From positions 103,796 to 167,795 of the forward strand of contig VZRG01001631.1 of assembly GCA_013397435.1 (NCBI GenBank): 64,000 nucleotides of DNA, written 5' to 3'. This stretch comes from Erythrocercus mccallii. Its lineage: Eukaryota; Chordata; Aves; Passeriformes; Dicruridae. Position numbers and translations under genes: made by a program. The notes below the pieces were generated by a model, which was not told the DNA's origin, did not search any database, and saw only the letters and a program-made list of their open reading frames with translations. Of this stretch, positions 14,635 to 28,529 are shown one piece after another; positions within the stretch are counted from its first letter, which is position 1; each line of letters starts with the position of its first letter.

Positions 14635-14904
14635 CTGGAAAGTTACAGGTAACAATTAGGGAGTACAAGCAGATTACAAGCAAACTTTCAAGTTCTTCCC
14701 TCCATCTGACTTCTTGAAAGTGTTTTTTAAGGATTAAGGCTTATAGGCCTTATAGCAAAAGCTAAAAAGACTGGATAATTAGGCCGCTGTAAAAGCTACA
14801 ACAGTAAGTTACAAATAAGCATAAAAATACAGCAAAAGCTCTCAACTTTTTTCTTCTAGTAACAGATTCGAAGTATGCATACAGATCAGTATCTTACTAG
14901 TTTC

Positions 14905-14995
14905 TTACAGAGAAAAAAAAAAATTCCACTGAGTAAAATGCACACAGAAGCAAACTGGAGAGCAGTGGGGGTGTGTTCACCACATAACAGAGGAG
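14905..14995. repeat. Intronic duplication, copy 2
   Basis: Second copy of the segment at 13640-13735, in the same orientation in the neighbouring PHF20 intron. The two copies flank the symmetric exon 14458-14634. Confidence 0.6.
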
Positions 14996-15665
14996 CTGGT
15001 CTAAACAAGCTGTTCCATAGACCTAAATAATATCAGGAGTTAGATGAGAGAATTCAGAGACACAAACAGCCATGACTGAGCTGGATAACCTACATACACT
15101 GAAGTTTAAGACTGTGGTATTAAGGAAAGAGCTTTCTTTAGATCTTTATCTCCATGGTCATGACACTGCTACAGAGAATCTGATTTTCTTACCTCATCAA
15201 CACACTCAAGTTCCTCAGCCTCCACACACAGTACATGAAGATAAAGTAGACTTCATTCAACTGCAGTTGCATAATATTTACATAGTATTGATGTGCCCCT
15301 GCTTTAATCCTCCATCTAGTAACTGAAGAATTTCTACAACTTCTAAGACTCTTATAGCCTTCTGTATATTGGAGGCAATATAATCACTGCCACCCCTACA
15401 TCTATGACTTTTTGCATCAAGGCTCACAACTTATGCCTCTTTTATCAAAAATCAACTTGCAAGATTTAGGAGGGAATTCCAGCATGATGATGCCACATAT
15501 GAATGGCAAATTTAAGAAAAGCAGGTGCTGCATTTCAGTCAAGGTATCTACGACAATTCAAGATTAATACCACAGCTGTTTTATCTCTCCCCCACCCATT
15601 AAGCTTGAAGAATTCTTATATTTATACACACACACAGTATGAGAGTTGAATAGCAAAAAACTCAC

Positions 15666-15773
15666 ACAAGTTTTTTTCAATCCTGGGACGCTTCAATGGA
15701 ACATCACCTCCTTTAGGTATTTTCCGATGTCTTAATTCCAAAGTTATGGGCTGCAGTGTCTGAGAACTTGGCT
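15666..15773 (-). CDS. PHF20: PHF20 exon: conserved linker after AT-hook
   Basis: Residues 270-306. It reads SSQTLQPITLELRHRKIPKG and then GDVPLKRPRIEKN, a block strongly conserved in PHF20 with a basic patch that may help nuclear targeting (inference). Length is 108 nt, acceptor aaatctatag, donor TTGT|GTGAGT. The final base joins the next exon to give a Ser codon, restoring the family's Ser-Gln-Glu-Lys. Confidence 0.92.
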
Positions 15774-16157
15774 CTATAGATTTAAGTAACGGAAGAAAAA
15801 CTGATTGAATACAAAGCTGCACAACACTAACACAAATTCCCAAGCCTTACAATCTAAAATATGGGACTTGCATAAATACAGCTTCATCTGCCTTTCTAAA
15901 ACCCACACAGTAGTACTTAACCCTACTAGGTATGCTTTATATTACATGATGGTCACTTGTCTAAATCTAATCTCTGACCAAAACACCAAGGCTCCAAACT
16001 TCAGTATGTTCTTGGCTGTCCTGAACAAAGATGAACTAAAAATTTTTTAAGAGTTTTTAGAGATTTAGGCTGTGAAAGAGCAAGATACTTCCTAATTCTT
16101 TAGGCAAGTTTACAAGTGTTCTGGTACATGCCTAAACATTTAAGCTTGGCTACGTAC

Positions 16158-16545
16158 CCGTGGGAGGTGCTATTGGTGGTCTGCCACGCTTTCGCTTGGT
16201 TTCTTTCGCATTTTCCTGTGGACTTTTTACCTTGTCATTCTCAGAGTTCTTCTCAATTTGTGTATCTACTGAATATTCCATATCATTCTCTGATATATTC
16301 TCTTTATCTTCTTTTCCATTCTTAGATATATTCTTTTCTGAGATCTTGCCTTTTTCCGAGATGACTATAAATTTTCCCTCTTTATCAGGTTGTTTAACTC
16401 GTTTCTCAATCTTTAATGTCTTTTCATCTTCGTCTTTCTTTGCATTACCTGCTGCTTTCCTCTGCTCTTTGAATTTCTCCTGGTTTTCAGGAGATGACGG
16501 AATTTCATTACCTCCTCCCTTGGGCTTAGCATCACCCACAATATT
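16158..16545 (-). CDS. PHF20: PHF20 exon: basic linker with AT-hook
   Basis: Residues 141-270. This 388-nt exon is very rich in Lys, Glu and Asn and ends with the AT-hook KRKRGRPP at about residue 256-263, a minor-groove DNA-binding motif. Short blocks such as EKFKEQRKA, KQPDKEGK and KEDKENISEND are nearly identical to mammalian PHF20. The acceptor is ttattgtag before 16545 and the donor is CGG|GTACGT below 16158. An open frame on the opposite strand over the same bases is only its shadow. Confidence 0.95.
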
Positions 16546-18135
16546 CTACAATAAAGACAATAACAGGAAAATCAACTCACTGTAGTCTAAAAGCCACCCC
16601 TTCCCTTTGTATTTAGCAAATACATCCTTGTCCAATTTTTCAAGTGATAAAAGTACACACTGTTGCAACCCACAGATTAAAACTTAGAGGCACCCGAACC
16701 GGCGAAGGACCTGTGCAACATGAATAGGAGAGGGCAAGAAATCCATTCTTCACCACGCAATGGCAAAAGAGATTTGCTGTTCCTTTCTTCCCAGATGTAG
16801 TTCAAGTCCCTACTAGCTTGTGCAGTACTACATAAAACCTACTTAAGACACTGCAGAAAGAGCGGGAAGAAAATGGCAAACAGCTCAATCACTCGGATGT
16901 GCAAACTCTCTTCCTTTCACGGAAGAGTCACATTCAAAAGAGACGCACAGTTTACTTGCACTAATCATTGCTGCTGATACTGCTAGGGAGAGTCATGTAA
17001 AGCAACTGCAATCAGCAAAGTCATCAGGAACCATGTGATGTTAGAATTAAAACATTTTAATTTAAAAACAAAACTTAAAATTTGTCCTGTAATTTGTGTT
17101 CAGCATGCGAGGACAAGAAAATCCTTAACAGTGCCCAGCTGGCACACTGCTGAGGCAATGTTCAACTGCCAGCCCATTTCCCCATAGTTCTTACTGGATA
17201 ACACCAGGCCAGGAAGAACACCCTGTAACAACACCTCCCTGCTACTCCATGTCCTTCCCCTTTTGTGATCAGGCTTTATATTACACCACTGGGAAGGGGC
17301 AGGGAAGATGGTACATGCTGATTACGTTTTTTTTTCCCTTTCCAGTGATCCTGCTACAGGCTGTACCAGATGAACAAAAAAATCTTCTAGCTTTGCACAT
17401 GGATTAATAATTTTTATTTGGTCACGTGTCAACACTGCTTTTAATTCAACTACTCTCTTCCTGTTGCCTAACTGAAGCATTCAAGAGCAACCACGTTTCT
17501 TCCCAGACACAGGGAAGGAGCACAAGGCAGCTACAGGGCACAAGAATCCTCAACTCTGACCCAGGACCAGAGGACAGGGAAGGCTAAATACCTCAACACC
17601 TTCTTGGGGAAAGAAAGTGGAAGAGGTGATTTGAGCTATATGAAATTCCAAGAATCCACTTAAAACTCACTATTTCCTTGTACTGCACTACATCTTGCCT
17701 CTTCCCACCCCAATATTGCTGTCTATATGTGGCTTACTTGAACTGATACATTTTAAGGTATTTTCAGACTACAGCCTTAAGAAATAATACTGCTGCACTA
17801 AAATGGTGAACATGTAATCTACTCCACCCTCTATGATATTATTTCAACCATACTTGGTACAGATGTGATTAAAAAAGGGCACTGTTAAAAAGTGTGAAAT
17901 CAAATTGCTATGTATTTCATGAAAACAGACAGGTAAATGGGAAGGAAGTTTTTCACACGTCTGAGCACTCCTTCTGCCAGACATCCTATATGTTTGTATT
18001 CTGTAAATTCCTTAAGGGAGAAGCTTCAGCAGGAACTCAAACATCAAGGGGAAAAAACCAACCAACCAAAAATCAACCACCTCAAAAAACAACCCTCAGG
18101 TAACTATGTTTCAACACTTGTGATGCTCACAAAAC

Positions 18136-18880
18136 CATTTATCTTGGGTTATGGAACCAAAAAATGTGTATTCTATTTCATCTGTTGAAAGGAGTTGGGG
18201 AAATGTTTGTTTCTTTTTCTTTATCTCCTATAACTGCAGGGGGAGGGGGGCAGATGCTTTCTGATAACGGCCCAGCTGTTAAAACCGGGTGGAGCAGTGT
18301 TTCTGTCTCTTTCACCGTTAATCTTCCCTCCTGGGAGATATATGCTAATAATGGGCCATTAAGGCTCACCAATGACATGACACATTACATCATCCCATTG
18401 TGAGATGCTCACACAGTGGTGGGGTGTCCGAAGTTCCCTACCTAGATAGAACAGGGGAGACGGAGGAACACCGGACATTCCTGTTTCTCCACTGGATTTT
18501 CTCTGGAGGGAGACAGAACCCATTTCTCAACCACTGGACTTCTCTGCGGATCATCTCTACTCCACAGAACTGCATCTGCTACTCCAGGAGGATTCATATG
18601 GACCGCTTTTAACATCCTGACCAACAGGGTGTCAGGTCACGTCCCTGGCTCTGTCAGGGGTTTTCTAGGGTCTTTGTTTGTTTTGTTTGCTTGTCTTTCT
18701 GTATTGCTACATTTGTATTTTTAATACTCCTAAAGAACTGCTATCCCTATTCCCAAAGCTTTGCCTGAAAGCCCTTAATTGCAAAGTTGTAATAATTTAG
18801 AGGGAGGGAGGTTTACATTCTCCATTTTAAGAAAAACTCTAGCTTTCCCTGGCAGATACCTGTCTCTTCAAACCAAGACA
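18136..18880 (-). repeat. LTR-like repeat, family A, copy 1
   Basis: About 745 bases in a PHF20 intron that are the reverse complement of 56362-57080 over nearly the full length. Shared blocks include GGTTATGGAACCAAAAAATG, CATCTGTTGAAAG, GGTGTCAGGTCA and GGCAGATACCTGTCT. When oriented like the copies at 51.4 and 56.4 kb it begins TGTC(C/T)TGGTTT, consistent with an LTR. It has no coding capacity. Confidence 0.6.
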
Positions 18881-19639
18881 TCATTTGATTTGAATAAGTA
18901 TGTGCTACTGGAACAATCATAAGCCATCTTACTCAAAATACTGAATAATGACTACAGTATGTCTGAATTACCTCTTGGTGTTACTGAACTCTTAAAATTG
19001 TGTGTCCTTGCAAAGGCACATTCACACTGTTACAGGTCATTAGGATATTACCATGATTGTTCAACACAGCCAGTTACACTCTCTACACAGGGACAGATAA
19101 CACTGTAATTAAAGAAATTATGACCTGTTTATGTTGCTCCCTTCAGGAATTGTGTGGTTCAGAGACTTTTTCTCCTTAACAAGTAGTAAGACATGAGCCA
19201 TGTGTGCCTTCATGCCTCCACTCTCCCCTCCTGAAGAGCAGAAACAAGACACCTCCCCTCCACTTCCAGCATGCTGCTACACTACCACTATACCTGTTTT
19301 TTTCTGAATCTTGAGCACTCCGGTGGCTCAAGGTTTTTTTTTAAATTTTACTTCTGGTTGTATAAATAGAGCTCACTATGAAACCCTCACTTTATGTTTT
19401 CTTATACTAAAGGACAGAAAAAATGTTCTAGCATAACTTAGAAGATTCTCTTGGGCTAAGAGAAATCCTCTTGGACAAAGGATAAAAGGAGAAAACAAAA
19501 AGAACCAAACCAAAAACCTCTTCCATTGCCTTTCAAAACCTTTCCAAAGCTATGCAGAATCATGAAACTTCCTAAAGGAGAGACCAACTATTTTTGTTTT
19601 CTTACGCAGAGTATTCAGATTGTTCAACTTTGACAGACG

Positions 19640-20250
19640 GTCCCTTTCCTGGGGGCCTCCTAATTGAGGTTTTTACCTCAGAGTCCAGTACCAGGGTTTG
19701 AAATGAAGAGAGTGGAGCTTGCAGCTTTCAGTCTTGGAAGATGTTTTATTGCTCTTATCTCATCGTGGTGCACCAGGGTAACTCGCCTCAAGACAGAGCT
19801 GACAAAGCCCCCGGACACAGACAACAAGGCTCTTTTAAAGGTTTCTACACCAATTAACTTGTACAACGTATTATGTTTATATTTCTATACCAATGATCAC
19901 TACTTATTCTAAACACGTAATTTCTACCTCAGTTTCATTCTACCAATCTATCTACACCACATCCACAGCAGAAGATGGAGAAGAAGAAGAAGGTGGGTCA
20001 CCGCCCAGAATCCTCCATCTTGCCTTCATCTATCCCTATTCTAAAAAACCCTAAACTACAAGTTTTCACACTGTGCTAAATTATACTATTTACTCTAGAT
20101 GCTTCTTGTTCTCACTTCTCCTGTTATTCTGGGAAGCCTTTCCCATAGACTAAGGTCAAAGACAGTGCTCTCCTGGAGCCCCAGCCAGGGTCCCTGACCC
20201 CCCAGGGCAGCACGAGGGATTTTCCCTGTGCCCCAGACTCCAACACAACT
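19640..20250 (-). repeat. Probable solo LTR in PHF20 intron, sense to PHF20
   Basis: Read on the minus strand it starts TGTTGGAGTCTGGGGC at about 20247. It has a TTTAAAAG TATA-like box near 19835 and an AATAAA signal at 19745-19750, spaced as in a retroviral U3-R-U5. It lies in the same orientation as PHF20 transcription. No internal retroviral genes remain, so it is probably a solo LTR. The 3' boundary is uncertain. Confidence 0.5.
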
Positions 20251-21460
20251 CCATTTATTTAATGCTAAATATCATTAAAATATTTCTCATGGAAATTAAG
20301 ATTCTGCAGTAGTTCACTTGTGAGTATTAGTCAACTTTCCACCCCACACAATGATAACCATTTAAAAGCTATTAAGGGCACCTCATGGAAATGTGAAACT
20401 GTGTTCCCTCCCAGTCTGGCAGATACAGAAATCTGGAGGACTGGCATACCTCTTCACAACAGTGACAAATCTAAATTTTACCACTGACATTCATTACTGG
20501 AATTTGTGTTTAAGACTTGTGCTGGGGGGACAGATTCAATTTCTTTGCTTAAACCTAAAGTTTCAGAAAACTAAAGGCAGAGAGCATGACAGAAAAACCC
20601 ACAGACAGTTACCACACAGGAATGTGTGGCAAGAAATCAAACTTAAAACTGTCTGTAATGAAAAATATTCTGAAGCAAATATTTAAAAAGTTTTAACCAA
20701 GTTACTCAAGACCAGAACTTGATCAGCCTTTCCTACATGCCTGTACATGAAAATCGAAGTAAAAAGCAGCACTTCTTCCTTCTCACCATCAGCATGACAG
20801 TTTTTATTATTTTTAATGTAATGGCTCACTACTACTTTCTATCATGAGCTGAAGATTGAACACACTGCACTGAGCAGGTGAAGGGTTGGTAAAATGGCCA
20901 AACAACAGAAGGAAAACAATGAATAATTTAAAAAGCTGATCTTCTCAAAGTTGTGAGGTGAAAGATTAATAGCCATCTTCCTTAAAAGTCTCCTTAATAT
21001 TAAGCAGTTACTTTGGAAAAGAATAGTTTCTGTCCACTCCATAGCTGTCACTCCTTTATTTTTAAGACATATATAATTAAAGTCATCTTGAACAGGTAAA
21101 ACAATCACACCATAATTCAAAAGCTTACCACTAGCTTTAGTATGCACATTCTCAATTTTCCAGTAACTTTTAGAAATCTGTTTTACTTGTATATCTACGA
21201 CTTCTTTAATTCAAGAGGTGCATTCAAAGAACCTAAGAGCTTTGCAAATGATACCACAAAGATTCACATTTCATTTTAAGGGATTTCCCTTAATAAAGGG
21301 GAAATGAAGTCCTCTTTTCATTTTAAGGGACTTTGTTTCAGACATACTGTATTTTAGCAGTAAAGGTTTTTCACTAATTTCATGTTTTTGTAATTCACCA
21401 AATCTAGCCACATGAACTGCTCATTTAAGAATACACTAGCTGCACAAACACCATACTTAC

Positions 21461-21540
21461 CTGATCTTTGGAAAAAGCTTTGACATGAATGTTTTTGACT
21501 GTCTGAACTACACCATCATAAAATTTCACAGTGTATGTAC
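21461..21540 (-). CDS. PHF20: PHF20 exon: Tudor 2, second half
   Basis: Residues 114-140. The exon reads TYTVKFYDGVVQTVKNIHVK followed by AFSKDQ, closing the second Tudor barrel with a conserved Phe-Tyr-Asp. Length is 80 nt between acceptor atattttag and donor CAG|GTAAGT. It ends in phase 0. Confidence 0.95.
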
Positions 21541-22242
21541 CTAAAATATGAAAACAAAGCATAAGAGTTCAAAGATCAGAAGTTATTTAGCACAGCATCA
21601 GCTAACAGCTCCAATACTCCAGCTGCACAATTAGCTCTAGACGAAAGCTGCCTTACCTGTACTGTTAGAACCCTCAACAGAGAGCTCCTATGACAGGCCA
21701 GAGAGATAGAGCGAAGTTATCCAAAACCATTCTGGTCAAAATAAAAGTGCATGTCTAATCTTAGAGTTGCTCCTCAGATGCACCTTACTCACAAAACCCC
21801 AAAATATTTTTGGTGGAATATTCCAATATATAATTACACAGCCTGTTTCTCCTTGATCTTACAACACAGACAATCTAAAGTCAAGACCAGCACTAGAACA
21901 TATCCTTCACAGTTCCTCCCTCCCCTCTGATTTTTAAGGGGGTTTTGCAGCTCTGTCAATAGGTTTTATTGCAGTTTACAGGCAATAACAACTAATTTAA
22001 GGAACTATTTTTCTCACATATATACTTAAAACAATTATTGACTCGATATCACAGCAGAAAGTTTTTATCTCATAAACAAGGTAAGAGGCTAAAATAGTTC
22101 ATGACAGACTAAAACACATAATTGAAAATGCAATTTTTCTCAGCTGTTTTCCAGCTATAATTATCTCTCCACCTAAACAATGAGGTTCCAGCACAATTAG
22201 AAATACATGACGACTAAGCATGACAAAACCAGGAGTCCTTAC

Positions 22243-22327
22243 CATCTTTGTTAACAGAAGTAACTTTGGCTGGATAGAAGCGACAGTCAGACCAGCATGC
22301 CAATACCTGATCATTGATATGAAATCC
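22243..22327 (-). CDS. PHF20: PHF20 exon: Tudor 2, first half
   Basis: Residues 86-114. The exon contains INDQVLACWSDCRFYPAKV and then TSVNKDG, the first strands of the second Tudor domain, which in PHF20 recognises dimethyl-lysine on p53 and other partners (family knowledge). Length is 85 nt with acceptor ttttgtag and donor GATG|GTAAGG. It ends one base into the Gly codon completed by the next exon. Confidence 0.95.
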
Positions 22328-22541
22328 CTACAAAACAGTAGTTATAAGTCTTCATCTGAAAATTACTGAAACATATAACTTTTTAATAAATCTTTCAATT
22401 ACCAGCTTTCTAATGTTTAAAAGAAATCATAAAATTTACACAGCAGATAACACAGCAACAGTGAAGCATTTTAAAGGTCATCATTCATACAAAAGCATAT
22501 TAAACTGTTACATACACAAATGTCCTCTAATTTCTACTTAC

Positions 22542-22713
22542 TGCAGAACCTTCTTCCTCATGTAATCCTTCTTTTCTTAGCTGTATCTTCTCTAGGGGAC
22601 GCAAGTAAGGACTGTCCCAACAAAACCATTCATCATATCTATGGTTCCAGCGCTTGAAATGGATAAGTACTTTCCCCTCTTCATAATCAATTTCTTCAAT
22701 GTGCGCTGGATAC
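22542..22713 (-). CDS. PHF20: PHF20 exon: Tudor 1 core
   Basis: Residues 28-85. The exon reads [19 protein letters not shown] and then [20 protein letters not shown], the core of the first Tudor domain with its aromatic residues intact. It ends in a short Glu-rich linker (HEEEGSA). The acceptor is ctaaccag before 22713 and the donor is GCA|GTAAGT below 22542. Length is 172 nt; the first base completes Trp28 and the exon ends in phase 0. Confidence 0.95.
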
Positions 22714-25700
22714 CTGGTTAAAGATAGATTAAAATGTTTTAACTAAGAATAGAGTAAGCTGTTTCAGACACTTTATACAAATAAACTTTGGTTTAGCTCC
22801 TCCAATATTATTAATTTAATGTACCATTTATATAAGCAATACAGATGCTACATAATGACAGAGCAAAGCACATAAGAAAATCCAAAACTGAACAGCAAAT
22901 GCAAACATTGGCTGCAGTAAAAAGAAACAACTGAGGAGTTCTTAGTCTAGGGTGGAAAAAGAAATTTAACTACAGATTCAGAAGTCAGAAAGACCTTCCC
23001 TACATCTAGAAATGTCACATTTTACAAAATCAATAGCTTCAGTTCACTTTTATCAAGAGTAACACCTGGGAGTCAATACGCTCCCTTCTCTGAGATACCC
23101 ATCACCAGGTATCATAAATCCAACGTAACAGCAAAAACCCAGCAGGCACACTAAATGTAATCTAAGTTTCAGATTCTCAAAGTTAAATTTTATCTGCAAA
23201 ACCTGGGATTTTCAAATATAAATTTCTTAGTACATTACAAGCAGAGGAATCTGAGATGAGTCAAATTCAAATGTTTCTGATCAGGAAGACCTTGTAAAAT
23301 GTATTTCTTTAAATTGCATTGGTAATTTGTAACTTCAGTATTTCAGAAGCACAGCTATTTCACTACTCCAACTGAAGGTAAGTACAATGCTTTCCCTTCT
23401 ACAACAGTAACATCAAAAGAAAATTTCCATTTCAGTGTTTTCAGTATTCTGGAAGAAAGGCAAGGCTTCAGGGAATCCTTGAACAAAGGGCTGAAGACAA
23501 AACTCAAATCCACAAGCATTCTTTATCTCGTAAACCACACCTAAAAGATAGAACAAGTGGTAGAAAAAAGTGGCATCTCGAAAGGATCAAGCCTAGACAT
23601 GTATGAATTGACTCAAATGCAACCGAGGCTATCATTCTACAACCCTACACAAAGGGAAAGCAAATCTACCTACAACTGAAATCCTTCAGCAGATCTAAGA
23701 TATGTCCAGTCACAACTTCACAAAGAGCTACAAACAGGCCATGCTAGAGACTTACACTGCAGCTACAGACTAAGGCCTTGTTTAACACTCACTGCCACAC
23801 ACGTCAAGCTATGCCATTATTCGTGCCAATGCATGCAGCAAAGGCTGTGGAGGAAAGGAACTCAAATGGGAGATACTTATGGCAGGGACATCTCTAACTG
23901 GTTACCAACTTCTTGGAAAAAAAAAGAAACTTCTTTCCTGTGACAGTCAAGATACTTTATATTTAGGTAACTCAACTACTGTCCTCCACAAGTTCATGAG
24001 GGGGCAGGCAATAGTCACAGTCACAACCTAGTTCCACTAAACCGATTATTTTTGGATATTACTGACTACAGGTAATGACAAAAATCAGCATCCCATTCCC
24101 TACAATCTAAGTGCAGCAAAAACAGGTAAGAAATCTCAGATCCTCTCAACAAGAGAGTAGCCAGAAGGGTGCTGTTGCCATTGGGGCTGCAGTACATCTA
24201 GGACTTGTCTAGATTTTCAATGATGAAGAGGGAAACTGATAAAAAGGACAGTATCAAGCTAATAATCCTGTCCAAGCCACCTCTGGGAAGCACAATCCAT
24301 TTTCTACCACTGAGATGAGACAAATCCAAGTTACAAGAGCCAACTAACTTACTGATGCAAGACTGCTCCGTGCTTCATATCTAGCAAAAAGAGGAACTTT
24401 CTCCACCAGAACTGTCATCCCAGATTCATACATCAGTGCCATCTGCACCTATCCGACTTCACTAATGGGAGTCTAGATCATCAAGAAAAGCACATCTGAC
24501 AATGAGACCAAATTTCAGTCTACCTGAATAAATACGGTTGAGCTAGAGCTCTCAGTTCTTGGAGAACATGCTGCAAAGCCTCAACATCTCTTTTTGAAGC
24601 AATAAACATCAGTTAACATATACTCAGTGCTCTTGACTGGACCAGTAAACCTATTAGAAGCTGTGCTAGACCTATCCATGAACTCTGGCAGCCCCCTCTC
24701 CCCAACACCACCTTCCTTTCAGATGAGAGCACTGGTACATATAAAACAAAGCAGAAAGGTTCACAGGTCCTCAACAGCCCTGAGCACCACACACTGACAG
24801 GTCAAGCTTCCTTCTTCCATATCTTCTATAGAACTGAGCAAGCACACCGTATCAGGAGGCATATGTGCTCACAGATGTATACAAAACAGTAACAGCATTA
24901 TCCATACATTTCCTCCAAATAGCCTGTGAATATACGTAAGGGTAGAGGTAACTTAAAAGAAATTCAGACTTGTTTATAAAAAAAATGTACTATGAGAGGA
25001 TACACCAAGTGAAAGGCCAATAGTTGAAGCCTAGCTAAGGCCCCAGAGGACAAGTGAGATACGTCCAGGGTAGCTCAACACATCCTCCACAAAGGAAGTA
25101 TTCAGCTGACTCAATGGGTATTCAAGACAGCTAACTGATCCTAGGTAAGAAATTCCCACATGCTACTGATTTAAATGTTTATCTGAAACACTGTGAAATA
25201 GGAGACATCTTGCAACATACAGGCAGAGCAAAACAAGTTGTTTTCCAGCTCAATTTGAAAGAATGATGAGCTGATACCTTTCAAGAACTTATGAACCGGC
25301 TAAACAGTAAGGGAAATCTCTAAGATGCCCTAACTGCTGGCATTAGTTTTCTAAGAAACTAAGTGACAATTAAAAGCTCTAAGAACTGAAAAGACTGTGA
25401 TTAGCAATGACTGGCAACTTCAGACTACAGCTGTCAAAGCAGAGCAAACAGTATGAAAATGGGTTTATGGTAGACAAATGTAAAACTATCCTCTTCTGGA
25501 AACAGGTAAGTATCTGGAAATTCCCTGAACTAGTCTGTTTCCCTCCTCTTTTCCTACATACCAAAACACAATTGCTATAAACCCTCACTCCCTTGGAACT
25601 AGGAAGGGGCAAGCTTAGTGCAGTCAAAGCAATGCAGAGAGGAAAGGAAGCATCAAGGAGAACCAGCACTGTGAATGACAACAGCTATAGTGATTCATTT

Positions 25701-28529
25701 TTTCAGTACTTAGACCAATTCCCGACAGCATGAACAACTGAACTCATGGAACTGACAATCTGAATCTTAACAGGGTAGCACCATGCTCTCAATATTACTC
25801 AAGAGTTCTAACCAGAATCAAAAGCCCCTTCACAGCCATTTTACTCAGACAACAGACAGAAAAACTTGGAAGTGTCATTACAAGGTAACAAAAGGTAACA
25901 TAATTTGCCTAGGGCAGGCATCCAGCAGAGTCATCCTCTTTTCAGCAAGAGAGGCTACCACTCAATCAGTTTAAATGATCCAGTGCAAAAGGTTTCAGAA
26001 AGTCAATTCAGCTGGGACAGTGTGCCCACGTCCATGGCTACAGCAACCCCTCTGGGATCCCTCCACTCAGGGTTGTCCTACTGCAGCAGCCCCCTTCTTC
26101 ATCCTCTGAACTCCAGCACTATGTACCAAGAGACCTTTGAGCATCCACAGAGGCTCTCTCCCTATAGCAACTCAAGGTCAACAGACAAATCTTTCATGAC
26201 AGTTTTGATACATTAACCCAAACCCAAAGAAACCTAAGTCAAGCACCAAAAGTACTCACTATACTTTCTGGAGTTCAAGTATAGGACATGACAGACAACT
26301 GCACCAGGAATTGCAGTGCACTGCCAATATGCTATGATTCCAAATACAACAAAGCAACCTTTGGGATGAGCAGTAAAGATGCAAAATTCACATTGCACTT
26401 TGACAAGGAGCAGGCTCCACATTGACTTCTTTGCTGGCATACAATGTTTTTTCTTCACTAGGGTTGACAACACATCCAAACACCCCGGAAGTCCTTAATC
26501 TAGCAATTTGGGGCACAAGTAATTGACATGAAAGAGAAGCATATGACACTCTGACATGAGATATTTTCCAAAGCATCACTGCCAATGGACTGGCAATAGT
26601 GGCCCATGAATTGACTGATATATTTGGTACTGAGAACAGAAATCAAAGCCAGCACTTCAGGAGCACAAATAGGAGACTTGCGACTGTTTTAGCACCAACA
26701 CAGCAACAAAAGTACACACAAGAAAAGTATGGACTTCCAAAGGTCTAGCACTGAGAAAAGCAAGTGTCAGCAAACAGAAAATCCTGTGCCCTCACAGGGA
26801 TGCACTGTAACCACACCACGGAGTGGTTCTGGTTGCACAGGGGCAGATGAAAGCATCAGAGAAAAAAATTTGCTGTCCTCCGCAAATCCACACCCAGTGA
26901 GTTGTGTCAGCACTAGTAGTTTTGCTAAGCCCCCAGCTCTCAAAAATTTTGATTTAGAAACCCTGAAAAATGCAAATGCACACAATACAGGGTTCAAAGC
27001 TTAGCAAGTAAACAAAAGATTTCAGAACTGGAGAGTTCATAACCAAGTTATGAGACCAGAGTAGCAAAGCACCGTGTATGAAAGGTCGTTTAGGATCAAG
27101 TGTTTACAAAAACCAAAGAACATGGAACAAACAGTGTATCCAAAATTCAAATTTAAGCCAAGGGATATGCAGAAAGTAGAGCAGGTTGCTGAATTCCCCT
27201 CCAGAAAGTTTTCCCATGCAAGAGTTATATACACTCATACTCAGACACTGTTGTTGAGCAAACATGTCAGAAGGATAACAGTCATGGACAAGTTATTAGT
27301 CTTACTCAAATACCAGCTACACCAAACTGAATCTTTAAAAAGCGTACACTACAGACAGTCTAATAGATCTTATTTTTGTAAACCTAATTTTTTTGCTGTA
27401 CTAACAAAACTCAAGAACATTGGAAATGCAGGCAGGGTCAGACCAGTGCTTACCTACACAATTCCTGGTTACACAGGTAAACTAAATTAACATGTGAATA
27501 GGATTTAATGTTCATACCTTCATTCGTTATGGAAAGAGCTATGTTTTCTCACTTTCACAATTCCAATGCCCTTGTACCTGGAGAGAACATGCTCTGCATG
27601 CAACCAAGATGTTTTGGAATAAATCCCCTGTGTCTAAGGCAGTACACCATCCTCCTGAGATCTCCATATCGTTTTCAATACTGACACTGCACACTTCACC
27701 TGTTGGCAGGTTCCAGAGCTTTAAGTACAATCATATCTAACCCACACAGACTTTTTAATAAAAATCAGCTACAGCTGATTTCTGGAAAGAGAAGTTATCT
27801 ACAGGAGCTAACAAAAGCAAATTAATTCCTGTATTTAAGACGTCTTTGGCAATTTTCATTTTACCTCTCATTCACTGAGAATTATTAAATGCTAAGTCTT
27901 GAGCTGACTACCTGAAACGTACAGAGTTAGAAAGTTCAAAGTTAGTCCAAGTAATTTGCAGGCTCTTTTGCATCTTCCTAATGCAGTGGTTAGTGAAGAA
28001 AAGTGTTCTTCCTCACAGCTGAGGGCTGCAAGACAGGCACCAGACCAGACTTGTTAGCATGGAATGTGTTTCCCCACACAGCTCTTTAATTCTGAAGCTG
28101 ACCACCCTCATATGAGCACAGGCCTAACAAATGCTATCAGATTTTAGAGCCTATGAATTCTCAACAGCATCAGGAAAGGAAGCAGCAAGGATATTCTGTA
28201 CTGCGAAGAATTTATTCTTCCATAATATCTGCTCTGCAATATTAAGTATAGCACAGAATTTAAAAGGTGAATTCAGGAGAATAAGAGCCTGAAGTCCAAC
28301 TAGATTTAGGAGCAGTTCCATTCCCAGACACAACACCAGTACATTTCTGGAGGGCCAGTAAAACATATCAGCATCTATTGCCCATCTCAGTCACTGGTAT
28401 ATAAACTTTTATAAATTAACTACTTTCCTACAAACCAATGACTACGACTTTAAATATTGTACCAGTACAAAATGTTTAAGATATTAAAGACTTAAAATTA
28501 ATACAACATGAATGGTTTTAAAAATATAC
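22714..28529. other. PHF20 intron, no exon seen
   Basis: About 5.8 kb intron inside the Trp28 codon of PHF20. It is AT-rich with scattered short open frames that have no splice support. No ERV coding region or tandem array was recognised. Confidence 0.65.

Noticed and set aside
16160..16585. 141-codon plus-strand frame with a signal-like, Phe/Ser-rich product
   Set aside because: It is the antisense shadow of the PHF20 AT-hook exon.
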